Positions 14,202 through 20,074 of a stretch of DNA of 20,074 bases are shown one piece after another. This stretch comes from a virus. The stretch spans positions 1-20,074 of the IMG/VR virus record IMGVR_UViG_3300021225_000324. One strand, written 5' to 3'. The notes beneath the pieces were generated by a model. That model made no database searches. It saw nothing but the letters and a program-made list of their open reading frames with translations, and had not been told where the DNA came from. The first letter of the stretch is position 1, and the number at the start of each line of letters is the position of its first letter. Position numbers and translations under genes: made by a program.

Positions 14202-14851
14202 GCTGCCTCCTGCTCGTCTGCGGTCTTGGCAGCTTTCTTGAGGGCTGGCCCTTGGGCTTGCCAGAACGCTGCCTTGTGTGCCGACTTTGGCAAAGCCTGG
14301 AACGCTGCGGCCAGGGCCTCGCTGCCTTGCAGGGCGGCTTCGCGCATGGCTGGCAGGGTGGCTGCTTCAAATTCACCGTAACCAGCTGGAACCGTCTGTT
14401 TTGCGGCCACGTTGTGGGTTTGTGAATCCGCATCGTTGTCGCCCTCTGTTGGAATGCAGAAGGCCTGGAACATGGCGTATTTGTAAGCTGCGCTCATGGC
14501 CTTGTTGGTTGCCTTGTCGCCAGAGTCCATGGCCTCGCCATACATCTTGACCGTGTGCTTGCTGCCGTCGTGGGCGCTCACAAAGTCAAACTCCATATCC
14601 ACCGTCACATAAAACAGCGCTTTGCCTTGGCCGCTTACGCGCTCCACACAATCTCTGGAAAGTGTGCGCGGCAGGATGCTCAGGCCATGCTTGGCCAACA
14701 ATGGGCCGATGGCGTTGTAAACGTCGTCGATGCCTCGGAAGTTGTATCCAATGCCCTGGCTGTTTCTTTGGTTTTTGCTGATGCCGGTGTTGGCCAGTTC
14801 GCCAGCCACCAATGAGATCAGTTGGTAAACGTTTTGCTTTTCGGTTGTCAT
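14198..14851 (-). CDS. erf: ERF-family single-strand annealing protein
   Basis: 217 aa from ATG 14851, chosen because AGGAGA precedes it and it overlaps the previous stop (ATGA). The longer frame to 15082 adds shadow sequence. The ERF signature is clear: VYQLISLVAGEL, GYNFRGIDDVYNAIGPLLAK, HGLSILPR, then DGSKHTVKMYGEAMDSGDKA and TNKAMSAAYKYAMFQAFCIP. ERF proteins form rings on ssDNA and anneal complementary strands, here with the YqaJ-type exonuclease and phage SSB. P22 Erf is 204 aa. The C-terminal third is Ala/Lys-rich and variable. Confidence 0.93.
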   Translation of the reverse strand: MTTEKQNVYQLISLVAGELANTGISKNQRNSQGIGYNFRGIDDVYNAIGPLLAKHGLSILPRTLSRDCVERVSGQGKALFYVTVDMEFDFVSAHDGSKHTVKMYGEAMDSGDKATNKAMSAAYKYAMFQAFCIPTEGDNDADSQTHNVAAKQTVPAGYGEFEAATLPAMREAALQGSEALAAAFQALPKSAHKAAFWQAQGPALKKAAKTADEQEAA

Positions 14852-15033
14852 GCTGTTGTCTCCTGGTTCAAAGTCTGGGTGATTGCGTTGATCAGTTCCT
14901 GGGCCCGCTCTGGTGTCAGGTCTATGCGGCAGCTGCCGCCTCGGATGTGCAGGCCAAGCGAGATGTGCTCCTCGTTTTGGCTGACGATGGCGGCATTGCC
15001 GTCCACCGCGTTTATGTAAAAGTTGTCTTGCAT
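14848..15033 (-). CDS. hypothetical 61-aa first gene of the leftward early operon
   Basis: From ATG 15033 it reads MQDNFYINAVDGNAAIVSQN, then EEHISLGLHIRGG, a short strand and helix (LTPERAQELINAITQTL). AAAGG lies 8 bases before this ATG. An upstream in-frame ATG (15075) has no SD and lies in the control region. Small alpha/beta protein, unrecognised. As the first gene after the leftward promoter region it is an immediate-early product. Confidence 0.68.
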   Translation of the reverse strand: MQDNFYINAVDGNAAIVSQNEEHISLGLHIRGGSCRIDLTPERAQELINAITQTLNQETTA

Positions 15034-15156
15034 CGTGTTTACCTTTCGTGGGTGGTTGTTGGTGAAACGAATCATACACCATAAAAAAAGAATTTTATAG
15101 GTTGACGCAAAAATAAATTTTTAGGAGCGTTATAAATTTGTGCTACAGTCCAGCAC
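15034..15156. promoter_or_regulatory. divergent early control region
   Basis: A 123-bp AT-rich gap between the leftward operon and the Cro-like gene. Elements visible: on the - strand TATAAA (15094-15099) within an inverted repeat ATAAAA-N6-TTTTAT (15081-15098); on the + strand TTGACG (15102-15107) and TATAAA (15131-15136), whose 23-bp spacing is too long to be one promoter. The leftward -35 is unclear. Divergent promoters are inferred from gene layout more than from consensus matches. Confidence 0.55.
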
Positions 15157-15157
15157 A
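15139..15157. promoter_or_regulatory. inverted repeat touching the start codon of the Cro-like gene
   Basis: TGTGCT-N7-AGCACA: perfect 6-bp arms, with the last base being the A of the ATG. It is a candidate operator for autorepression, or an mRNA hairpin at the start. No Shine-Dalgarno lies in the 15 bases before the ATG; the nearest AGGAG is 30 bases away. Confidence 0.45.
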
Positions 15158-15369
15158 TGACAAAAGACGATCAGTATTTCAACCAGGTCTATGCCTTTGC
15201 CCATAAGCAGGCTGGTAGCTATTCCAAGCTGGCCAAGGCTCTGGGCGTGCCAAATGGCCCTGCCGTTCAAATGTGGAAGGTGAACGGCGTGGCCCACAAG
15301 TGGCGGCCAGTGCTGGAAAAGAAGTTCGGCGCGGCCTTCCGAAAGTCCTTGAGCCACCTGGTCGTCTGA
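15157..15369 (+). CDS. Cro/YdaS-like helix-turn-helix regulator
   Basis: 70 aa. Residues about 20-46 form a helix-turn-helix (QAGSYSKLAKALGVPNGPAV then QMWKVNGVAHKW), followed by a short helix (PVLEKKFGAAFRKSL). The YdaS/Cro pattern LAKALGV...V..W...G.....W is evident. It lies where Cro lies in lambda, first gene rightward and divergent from the recombination operon. It probably represses the early promoters through sites in the 123-bp gap. No SD precedes it, so it may be leaderless or weakly translated. No partner CI gene is visible. Confidence 0.78.
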   Translation: MTKDDQYFNQVYAFAHKQAGSYSKLAKALGVPNGPAVQMWKVNGVAHKWRPVLEKKFGAAFRKSLSHLVV

Positions 15370-15378
15370 GGTAAAGTG

Positions 15379-15498
15379 ATGCAAGACCCGGCTAGGGTGG
15401 GAGTAGCTACCCACTCGAAAAGCGAACCTCCCGCCTGCCGTAAGTCTTTCTGGAGGGTTTGCGAGGAAGTGCAATGCACTATTACAAAAGAAACCTAG
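15379..15498 (+). CDS. possible 39-codon small ORF between regulator and initiator
   Basis: ATG 15379 follows GAGG by 7 bases and opens a frame reading MQDPARVGVATHSKSEPPAC to ITKET, ending at TAG 15498, 25 bases into the initiator gene. It would fill most of the 104-base gap between genes. The composition is not clearly protein-like and the same DNA can form hairpins (GTGGG/CCCAC at 15397-15414; CCTCC 15427-15431 with GGAGG 15452-15456). A leader that couples or attenuates translation of the initiator is equally possible. Confidence 0.25.
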   Translation: MQDPARVGVATHSKSEPPACRKSFWRVCEEVQCTITKET

Positions 15499-16217
15499 GC
15501 GACTACGCCAAAAAATGCGGACGGCTGTCCATGTTGCAGCACGGTGCGTACACGCTTCTGATTGATTCGTGCTACGACCGTGAGAAGTTCCCCACGCTTG
15601 AAGAGGCCATCGAATGGACTTGGGCTAGCACTGAGGCCGAGGTCGAGGCGGTGAAGTTTGTACTTGGCAGGTTCTTCAAGCTGGACGAGGATGGCCAATA
15701 CGTGCAGGATCGCATCCTTGCCGAGTTGCTGGACTACCACGCCAAGGCCGACAAAAACAAACAGATCGCCCTAGAACGTGAAACGAAGCGTCGAGAGAAA
15801 AGCACGAACCGTGCACCAAGCGTGAACGAAGCGCCACCTAACCAAGAACCAATAACCATAAACCAAGAACCAAGAACCAAGAAAGAGAAGAAAGGCGCAA
15901 GCGCCTCTGCTGTTCAGCGCCCCGACTTTGTTGATGAACAACTTTGGAACGACTGGCTTGTCATCAGGAAAAAGAAAAGCGCCCCACTGACCGAAACGGC
16001 ATGGGCCTTGATGACAAACGAAGCGGCAAAGGCAGGCTGGCCGATCGACAAGGCCATCGAGGAGTGTTGCCTGAGAACTTGGGCATCTTTCAAAGCCGAC
16101 TGGGTTGCAACGCAACGCGGCCAAGTGATCAACAAGCAAGCTGCGGTCGAGCAGCGCAACCAGGCAGCCGTCGACGAGTGGCTGGCGCAACAAGGAGCGA
16201 CACATGAAAGCAACTGA
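15474..16217 (+). CDS. DUF1376-type phage replication initiator (lambda O position)
   Basis: 247 aa from ATG 15474, with GAGGAA 6 bases upstream. The N-terminal DUF1376 domain (about 1-95) starts HYYKRNLGDYAKKCGRLSML and QHGAYTLLIDSCYDREKFP, the winged-helix type that binds origins. A charged low-complexity hinge (about 96-145) contains NQEPITINQEP. The C-terminal domain (about 150-245) has the phage-replication pattern LWNDWLVIRKKKSAPLTETA and AGWPIDKAIEECCLRTWASF. In this position it should recruit host helicase with the next gene. The hinge DNA carries a tandem repeat. Overlaps the next gene by 14 bases. Confidence 0.85.
   Translation: MHYYKRNLGDYAKKCGRLSMLQHGAYTLLIDSCYDREKFPTLEEAIEWTWASTEAEVEAVKFVLGRFFKLDEDGQYVQDRILAELLDYHAKADKNKQIALERETKRREKSTNRAPSVNEAPPNQEPITINQEPRTKKEKKGASASAVQRPDFVDEQLWNDWLVIRKKKSAPLTETAWALMTNEAAKAGWPIDKAIEECCLRTWASFKADWVATQRGQVINKQAAVEQRNQAAVDEWLAQQGATHESN
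15777..15881. repeat. tandem 7-bp repeats in the initiator gene, candidate origin
   Basis: Six contiguous 7-mers at 15840-15881: AACCAAG, AACCAAT, AACCATA, AACCAAG, AACCAAG, AACCAAG, followed by a purine-only tract (GAAAGAGAAGAAAGG). Upstream, CGTGAAACGAAGCG (15777-15790) recurs as CGTGAACGAAGCG (15821-15833). Seven is not a multiple of three, so successive units are read in different frames. Confidence 0.85.
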
Positions 16218-16845
16218 CCAGCAGCAATTTGCCGACATCCTGCGCGACGTGATGGCCTTCTACAAGCAGGACGTCACCCCGTTTGCCCTGTCGGTCTGGT
16301 GGCAAGCCTGCCAACGCTTTGATCTTGACCAGGTGCGCAAAGCTCTGACCCAGCACGCCATGGATGCCGAGCGCGGCGTTTTCCCGCCGAAGCCTGCCGA
16401 TCTTGTGCGCAAGCTGGAAGGCACGGCCACAGACCGAGCAATGTTGGCCTGGGGAAAAGCATTTGACGCAATGCAGCGGGTTGGCGCGTACTCGGACGTG
16501 GTTTTTGATGACCCGGCAATTCACGCGGCCATCGAGGACTTGGGTGGCTGGCCGAAGGTTTGCCGCAGCGAGACCAAGGATTTGGGTTACCTGCAGCACA
16601 GGTTTTGCGAATCGCACCGCGCTTACACCGACCGTGAGACGTTCGACTATCCACGCCTGCTGGTTGGCGACCGAAGCCCCGACGAGATGTACGCCAAGAA
16701 AGGCCTGAAGCCACCGAAGCCAGCCGTGATTGGCGAGACCGAGAAAGCCCGACTGGTCTACAAAGGCGGAAAAGTCGGCGGGAAAACGGCGATCAGCTTT
16801 CAGATTGCTGACGCACTTGGCAAACTGGCGATTGGTGAGAAATGA
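16204..16845 (+). CDS. DUF6475-like replication protein (lambda P position)
   Basis: 213 aa. The N-terminal helical domain matches the phage family with QFADILRDVMAFYKQDVTPF, ALSVWWQACQRFDLDQVRKA, and FPPKPADLVRKLEG. A second domain carries AWGKAFDAMQRVGAYSDVVF, DDPAIHAAIEDLGGWPKVC and RFCESHRAY. I recognise this as DUF6475-like. Position right after the initiator suggests helicase loading or replisome assembly, but there is no Walker motif, so it is not a DnaC-type ATPase. AAGGAG lies 6 bases before the ATG. Confidence 0.78.
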   Translation: MKATDQQQFADILRDVMAFYKQDVTPFALSVWWQACQRFDLDQVRKALTQHAMDAERGVFPPKPADLVRKLEGTATDRAMLAWGKAFDAMQRVGAYSDVVFDDPAIHAAIEDLGGWPKVCRSETKDLGYLQHRFCESHRAYTDRETFDYPRLLVGDRSPDEMYAKKGLKPPKPAVIGETEKARLVYKGGKVGGKTAISFQIADALGKLAIGEK

Positions 16846-17096
16846 CATGCAAAGCCTGCCAAGCCCACGCCACGAACCCGCTGTCCGGCCAGTATCACTT
16901 TGGGTGCCTACAGTGCTGCACCCGGCTGGTGATCAGCACAAGGCCGAACAAGGCCGCAGCTGCCGGGATGCTGGCAGCGATTGCCCGATACCCGCAGAAC
17001 CCTGGCCGGGAGCGCATCTTGGCATCCGTCGCCCAGACATTGACGAAACCCCCCTCAGCGCCGACGAGTGCTGGATCGCAGTCCGGGAGTGCCTGA
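16842..17096 (+). CDS. small Cys-rich phage protein
   Basis: 84 aa. The N-terminal zinc-binding module is CKACQAHA...FGCLQCCTRLV (Cys pairs near residues 3-6 and 22-25), followed by a basic helix (KAAAAGMLAAIARYPQNPGR) and an Ala/Ser/Pro tail. Similar C2...C2 proteins are frequent next to ninB in phages and have no known role. Overlaps the previous gene by ATGA. One base separates its stop from the NinB start. A longer frame on the same DNA (16730-17101) is a shadow. Confidence 0.72.
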   Translation: MTCKACQAHATNPLSGQYHFGCLQCCTRLVISTRPNKAAAAGMLAAIARYPQNPGRERILASVAQTLTKPPSAPTSAGSQSGSA

Positions 17097-17097
17097 C

Positions 17098-17535
17098 ATG
17101 ACCGACCGCATCAAGATCACGCTGTTTGAGCCAGTACAGGCTCACAAAATCCTGACGCAGCAGATCTGGCCGCTGATCAAGGCATCCCTGATGGCTGGCC
17201 ACCGGATGGTTGTCGAGGTTCGGCCCGAAACACGCAGCCTGGAACAAAACCGCAGGCTCTGGGCCATGCTGACCGACGTCAGCAAGCAGGTGAACTGGTA
17301 CGGCAGGAAGCTGACCCCTGAAAACTGGAAGGACGTGCTGACCGCTGCCTTGACCAAGCAGGACGTCGTGCCTGGCATAGACGGAGGCTTTGTGGCCCTT
17401 GGAAAGTCCACCAGCAACATGACCAAGCCAGAGATGTGCGAACTTCAAGAATTGATTGAGGCATTTGGTGCGCAGCAAGGCGTGAAGTTCACCGCGCCAG
17501 AATACATCGACCAGAATACCGGGGAGATCACATGA
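17098..17535 (+). CDS. ninB: NinB recombination protein
   Basis: 145 aa from ATG 17098, preceded by GGGAG; lambda NinB is about the same length. Visible family features: a first strand (RIKITLFEPVQAH), the MVVEVRPETRSLEQNRRLWA block with the conserved SLEQNRRLW, VNWYGRKLTPENWKDVLTAA, and the C-terminal KSTSNMTKPEMCELQELIEA. NinB (Orf) binds ssDNA and SSB and replaces host RecFOR in phage recombination. It suits the ERF/exonuclease system in the leftward operon. Overlaps the next gene by ATGA. Confidence 0.9.
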   Translation: MTDRIKITLFEPVQAHKILTQQIWPLIKASLMAGHRMVVEVRPETRSLEQNRRLWAMLTDVSKQVNWYGRKLTPENWKDVLTAALTKQDVVPGIDGGFVALGKSTSNMTKPEMCELQELIEAFGAQQGVKFTAPEYIDQNTGEIT

Positions 17536-18236
17536 CGACAGCATTTGTGCGCTCAATCATGAAGTCAGTCATATCGGCAGGCTTCGACCCGACCGAAATG
17601 CAGTGGTTTGACATCTCCAGCGCTGACTTGTCCACAGGCATAAAGATCGACAACCTGGCCACGCATCGTCCACCGTTTGAGAAAAACCTGGTGCTTTGGT
17701 CTGGCAAGTCTGGAAACCACGAACGCTACGAAATGATGATGCTGGCGTCTGGTGGAGACCCAGAAGAAGGCATCGTGCTCGACCTGAGCAAGGGACAACC
17801 TGGAAAATACACCACATTCCCGCCGATGGTATACCTGATCGAGGATGGCCAAATCAAGTACGGCCCGGTGGACGAAGGCGACGATCTGCCGCGAGATGTG
17901 GCCGAAATCATGCTGGCCACCATGTCCAAGTGGCTGGAAAGCATGGACACCGGCTGCGAAAGCTATCGGCCAGAGGTCAAGCAGACATTCACTAACCGTC
18001 GCAAGATCGCTGAAGGCAAGCTGCCGACTTACGACTGGCACACGGTCATAATCCAGCCAGCAAAGCCGCGGTCTGAAAGCGAAGGTGGCACGCACGCCTC
18101 ACCGCGGCTGCACGACCGTCGCGGCCACATTCGCAGGCTCAAAAGCGGCAAGAATGTCTGGGTGAAGGCTCACAAAGTTGGAGATGCCAGCAAGGGCTAC
18201 GTTTTTCACGATTACAAGATCGAGGCAGCATCATGA
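17532..18236 (+). CDS. conserved phage hypothetical protein in the nin region
   Basis: 234 aa. The first ~150 residues are alpha/beta (MQWFDISSADLSTGIKIDNL, LVLWSGKSGNHERYEMMMLA, KYTTFPPMVYLIEDGQIKYG). The C-terminal module is TYDWHTVIIQPAKP, GGTHASPRLHDRRGHIRRL, GKNVWVKAHKVGDASKGYVF, HDYKI. That last module looks like one shared by many phage proteins of unknown function, with conserved His, Arg and Lys that could contact nucleic acid. No known catalytic set. Overlaps both neighbours by ATGA. Confidence 0.72.
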   Translation: MTTAFVRSIMKSVISAGFDPTEMQWFDISSADLSTGIKIDNLATHRPPFEKNLVLWSGKSGNHERYEMMMLASGGDPEEGIVLDLSKGQPGKYTTFPPMVYLIEDGQIKYGPVDEGDDLPRDVAEIMLATMSKWLESMDTGCESYRPEVKQTFTNRRKIAEGKLPTYDWHTVIIQPAKPRSESEGGTHASPRLHDRRGHIRRLKSGKNVWVKAHKVGDASKGYVFHDYKIEAAS

Positions 18237-18520
18237 TTGGCACCAAGCACGACGGAAAAAAGCCACGCTGGAGCCTTCTGCCTGCCGGAACCGTCCAACA
18301 GATCATTTCCGTTCTGGAATTCGGCGCAGCAAAGTACACCGAGAACAACTGGCAGCACGTTGACCGGGGCCCTGAGCGCTACTACGACGCCATGATGCGG
18401 CACGTGCACGCCTGGCGCGATGGTGAGAAAAACGACCCGGAAAGCGGACTGCACCACCTGGCCCACGCTGGATGCTGTTTGCTGTTCATGCTTTGGCTGG
18501 ACGATAGGGGCGTCAAATGA
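18233..18520 (+). CDS. dATP/dGTP diphosphohydrolase N-terminal-like protein (DUF5664)
   Basis: 95 aa. The family pattern is clear: KPRWSLLPAGTVQQIISVLE, FGAAKYTENNWQHVD, YYDAMMRHVHAWRDGEKNDP, ESGLHHLAHAGCCLLFMLW. The E...GE..D.ESG..H..HA arrangement gives metal-binding Glu/Asp/His residues of an all-alpha NTP-pyrophosphatase. Members act on purine deoxynucleotides and in some phages accompany altered nucleotide pools. It overlaps NinG by ATGA. With the MazG-like protein it would be a second nucleotide-cleaning enzyme in this phage. Substrate is inferred from the family name only. Confidence 0.78.
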   Translation: MIGTKHDGKKPRWSLLPAGTVQQIISVLEFGAAKYTENNWQHVDRGPERYYDAMMRHVHAWRDGEKNDPESGLHHLAHAGCCLLFMLWLDDRGVK

Positions 18521-19083
18521 CCAAGCCCGCCAAGTGCAAAGTCTGCCAGTGCGCCTATACCAAGACCAGGCCGCTGCAAACGGTATGCAGCCCACCGTGC
18601 GCCCTTGTGCTGGCCAGGAAAGCCACGGAAAAAACCCAAGCCAAGGAGCAGGCCAAAGACCGCAAGGAGACCCGTCAAAAGCTGGACGCCATGCAAACTA
18701 AGCCGCAGCTGACCAAGAAAGCGCAGACGGCCTTTAATTCCTTTGTGAGAGCACGGGACGCGGGTAAACCCTGCATTTCCTGCGGAACGCCACTGAGCAA
18801 CGAGCCGAACACCTACGATGCCGGACACTACCGTTCAGTCGGCAGCGCACCGAACATGAGGTTTGTGGAGGAAAACTGCCACGGCCAATGCAAGCACTGC
18901 AACAACTACCTGGCCGGGAATCACGTCGAATACCGCAAGCGCCTGGTCGAACGCATCGGCCTGCAAGCCGTGGAGCGCATCGAGAGCGACAACACGGTGC
19001 GCAAATACTCTCACGAAGGCCTGATCGAACTGGCCAAACACTATCGGGCGGAAGCGCTCGCAACCAAGAAAGGTAAATCATGA
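18517..19083 (+). CDS. ninG: NinG (Rap) recombination nuclease
   Basis: 188 aa. The N-terminal zinc cluster is CKVCQCAYTKTRPL...VCSPPCALVLARKA. A long basic helix follows (EKTQAKEQAKDRKETRQKLD), then the second cluster: CISCGTPL, TYDAGHYRSVGSAPNMRFVE, ENCHGQCKHCNNYLAGNHVE, which is HNH-like (AGH...NCHGQC..CN). In lambda, NinG/Rap is a structure-specific nuclease promoting Red and RecBCD recombination. Length is close to lambda NinG (204 aa). Overlaps the 42-aa secreted gene by ATGA. Confidence 0.92.
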   Translation: MTKPAKCKVCQCAYTKTRPLQTVCSPPCALVLARKATEKTQAKEQAKDRKETRQKLDAMQTKPQLTKKAQTAFNSFVRARDAGKPCISCGTPLSNEPNTYDAGHYRSVGSAPNMRFVEENCHGQCKHCNNYLAGNHVEYRKRLVERIGLQAVERIESDNTVRKYSHEGLIELAKHYRAEALATKKGKS

Positions 19084-19208
19084 AATCCATCATCATCCTC
19101 GCCATCACCCTGGCCGCCACCTTTGCCCAGGCACAGACCACCACCCGGTGCGTCAAAAACTGGGACGGCAGTGTTACATGCACCACCACCCGCAACGGCG
19201 GATTTTGA
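19080..19208 (+). CDS. 42-aa signal-peptide microprotein
   Basis: Translation is MKSIIILAITLAATFAQAQ, then TTTRCVKNWDGSVTCTTTRN and GGF. Residues 1-18 form a classic signal peptide with cleavage after AQA. The mature ~24 residues hold two Cys (24 and 34) that could form a disulfide in the periplasm. Its ATG overlaps the ninG stop (ATGA), and 14 bases separate it from the methyltransferase gene. Not a lipoprotein (no lipobox). Function unknown; cell-surface or exclusion roles are possible. Confidence 0.65.
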   Translation: MKSIIILAITLAATFAQAQTTTRCVKNWDGSVTCTTTRNGGF

Positions 19209-19222
19209 CAAAGGCCAGAAAA

Positions 19223-20074
19223 ATGAAACTTCCGGACACACTCGAAGCCATCCAGATCGATGCGCTCATACCCTACGCACGCAACAGCCGAACGCACAGC
19301 GACGCGCAGGTGGCCCAGATCGCGGCATCCATCAAGGAATTCGGATTCACCAATCCGGTGCTGATTGACGGGGGGGGGGGAATCATTGCCGGACATGGCC
19401 GAGTGCTCGCTGCACGCAAGTTGGGCCTGATCGACGTGCCGTGCATCCGACTCGACCACCTGACCGACGCGCAAAAACGCGCTTATGTGATTGCCGACAA
19501 CCGGCTGGCGCTGAACTCCGGCTGGGACACTGAAATGCTCAAGGTGGAGTTTGCCGACCTGCAGGAGCTTGGTTTCGACCTTGAGCTGACCGGCTTTGAC
19601 CTGGACGAGATCAAAGAGCTTCTGGCACCCGTGGGCACCGAAGGCCTGACCGACCCCGACGATGCCCCACCGCTGCCGGAACACCCGCGCACCGTGCCAG
19701 GCGACATTTGGGTGATGGGGAAGCACCGCCTCCTGTGTGGCGACAGCACCAGCGTCAGCGATCTGGAAAAACTTACCGAAGGCCAGCTGGTGGACATGTG
19801 GCTGACCGACCCACCTTACAACGTGGCCTATGAGGGCAAGACAAAGGACGCGCTCAAGATCAAGAACGACGAGATGGGCGACGACCAGTTCCGCCAGTTC
19901 TTGCGCGATGCTTACACCGCAGCCGACACAGTCATGAAGCCCGGCGCTGTTTTCTACATCTGGCACGCAGACTCTGAGGGCTACAACTTCCGAGGCGCTG
20001 CCCAAGACGCAGGCTGGAAAGTCCGCCAGTGCCTGATCTGGAAGAAGTCTAGCATGGTCATGGGCCGCCAGGAC
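19223..20074 (+). CDS. ParB-domain DNA methyltransferase (right-truncated)
   Basis: 284 codons visible; the frame is open at the window end. Residues ~5-95 are a ParB/Srx-type N-terminal domain (DALIPYARNSRTHSDAQVAQ, IAASIKEFGFTNPVLID, IIAGHGRVLAARKLGL). From ~155 the methyltransferase begins (VPGDIWVMGKHRLLCGDS), with catalytic motif IV TDPPYNVAYEG (DPPY at 196-199) and WHADSEGYNFRG. DPPY before a not-yet-seen SAM motif fits a beta-class N6-adenine or N4-cytosine enzyme. Such fusions are common in phages and modify phage DNA. SD-like AAAGG precedes the ATG. The ParB part contains an 11-G run. Confidence 0.87.
   Translation, partial: MKLPDTLEAIQIDALIPYARNSRTHSDAQVAQIAASIKEFGFTNPVLIDGGGGIIAGHGRVLAARKLGLIDVPCIRLDHLTDAQKRAYVIADNRLALNSGWDTEMLKVEFADLQELGFDLELTGFDLDEIKELLAPVGTEGLTDPDDAPPLPEHPRTVPGDIWVMGKHRLLCGDSTSVSDLEKLTEGQLVDMWLTDPPYNVAYEGKTKDALKIKNDEMGDDQFRQFLRDAYTAADTVMKPGAVFYIWHADSEGYNFRGAAQDAGWKVRQCLIWKKSSMVMGRQD
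19370..19380. repeat. 11-base poly-G run inside the methyltransferase ORF
   Basis: Eleven consecutive G encode most of a GGGG stretch (residues 50-53) in the loop between PVLID and IIAGHG. The present length keeps the frame. By reading the other frames, loss of one G gives a stop about 14 codons later and gain of one G gives a stop about 47 codons later. Confidence 0.95.

Noticed and set aside
14852-15082. N-terminal extension of the ERF frame to 15082 (77 residues)
   Set aside because: Arg/His-rich shadow of the 61-aa gene; the ATG at 14851 has a strong SD and ATGA coupling.
15102-15136. TTGACG and TATAAA as one sigma70 promoter for the Cro-like gene
   Set aside because: Spacing is 23 bp, outside the usable range; I kept the region as a control region without asserting this promoter.
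15370-15473. Structured RNA or riboswitch before the initiator gene
   Set aside because: Two short 5-bp stems are visible but no known RNA motif; kept only as a comment under the possible 39-codon ORF.
16730-17101. 123-aa plus-strand frame across the P-position gene end
   Set aside because: Overlaps the Cys-rich 84-aa gene whose start is ATGA-coupled and whose zinc motif is recognisable.
18734-20005. 423-aa minus-strand open frame
   Set aside because: Lies opposite ninG and the methyltransferase, both clear families; its Cys/Val-rich translation shows no domain.

Overview
The window is phage (or prophage) DNA. It carries virion, lysis, recombination and replication genes packed almost without gaps, mostly joined by 1-4 nt start/stop overlaps (ATGA, TGATG). 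The layout resembles lambda and P22: a late rightward block, a long leftward early block carrying recombination functions, a divergent control region with a Cro-like gene, then a rightward replication/nin block. GC-rich coding and the style of the replication, tail and hypothetical proteins suggest a phage of a Gram-negative proteobacterium, possibly a betaproteobacterium. That host guess is inference. A P22-type head-binding tailspike and large Ala/Pro-rich putative ejection proteins suggest a podovirus-like particle.

Region 1 (1-7447, + strand) is the end of the late operon. It holds a left-truncated virion protein, an 805-aa putative ejection protein, a P22-like tailspike with a beta-helix body, a 94-aa unknown, a fibre with an S74 chaperone domain and a 117-aa unknown. 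The lysis set follows: XhlA-like membrane protein, M15 endolysin and 3-TM holin. The operon ends at an intrinsic terminator. A small zinc-ribbon ORF lies just beyond it and converges with the leftward genes.

Region 2 (7656-15033, - strand) holds two leftward units. The promoter-distal one starts at a perfect TATAAT and encodes mostly small unknown or zinc-binding proteins, including genes of 54 and 58 codons, a possible 15-codon micro-ORF and a protein built on AQQQEP repeats. The other starts at the divergent control region. It encodes an ERF annealing protein, a YqaJ/lambda-type exonuclease, SSB, a DUF2829 (Tad2-like, candidate anti-Thoeris) fusion, an Arc-like ribbon-helix-helix protein, a MazG-like NTP pyrophosphohydrolase and several unknowns. 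No integrase, excisionase or CI-type repressor is visible.

Region 3 (15034-20074, + strand) begins with a Cro/YdaS-like HTH gene. Then come a DUF1376-type initiator (lambda O position) with a six-unit 7-bp tandem repeat inside it, a DUF6475-like gene (lambda P position), a small Cys-rich gene, NinB, an unknown, a dATP/dGTP-diphosphohydrolase-like protein, NinG, a 42-aa signal-peptide protein, and a ParB-domain DNA methyltransferase cut by the right edge. The methyltransferase ORF contains an 11-G run whose slippage would switch the gene off.

The observations most worth a second look are the poly-G methyltransferase, the Tad2-like fusion next to an Arc-like regulator, the out-of-frame 7-bp repeat in the initiator gene, several overlooked microproteins, and a control region without a visible lysogeny repressor.
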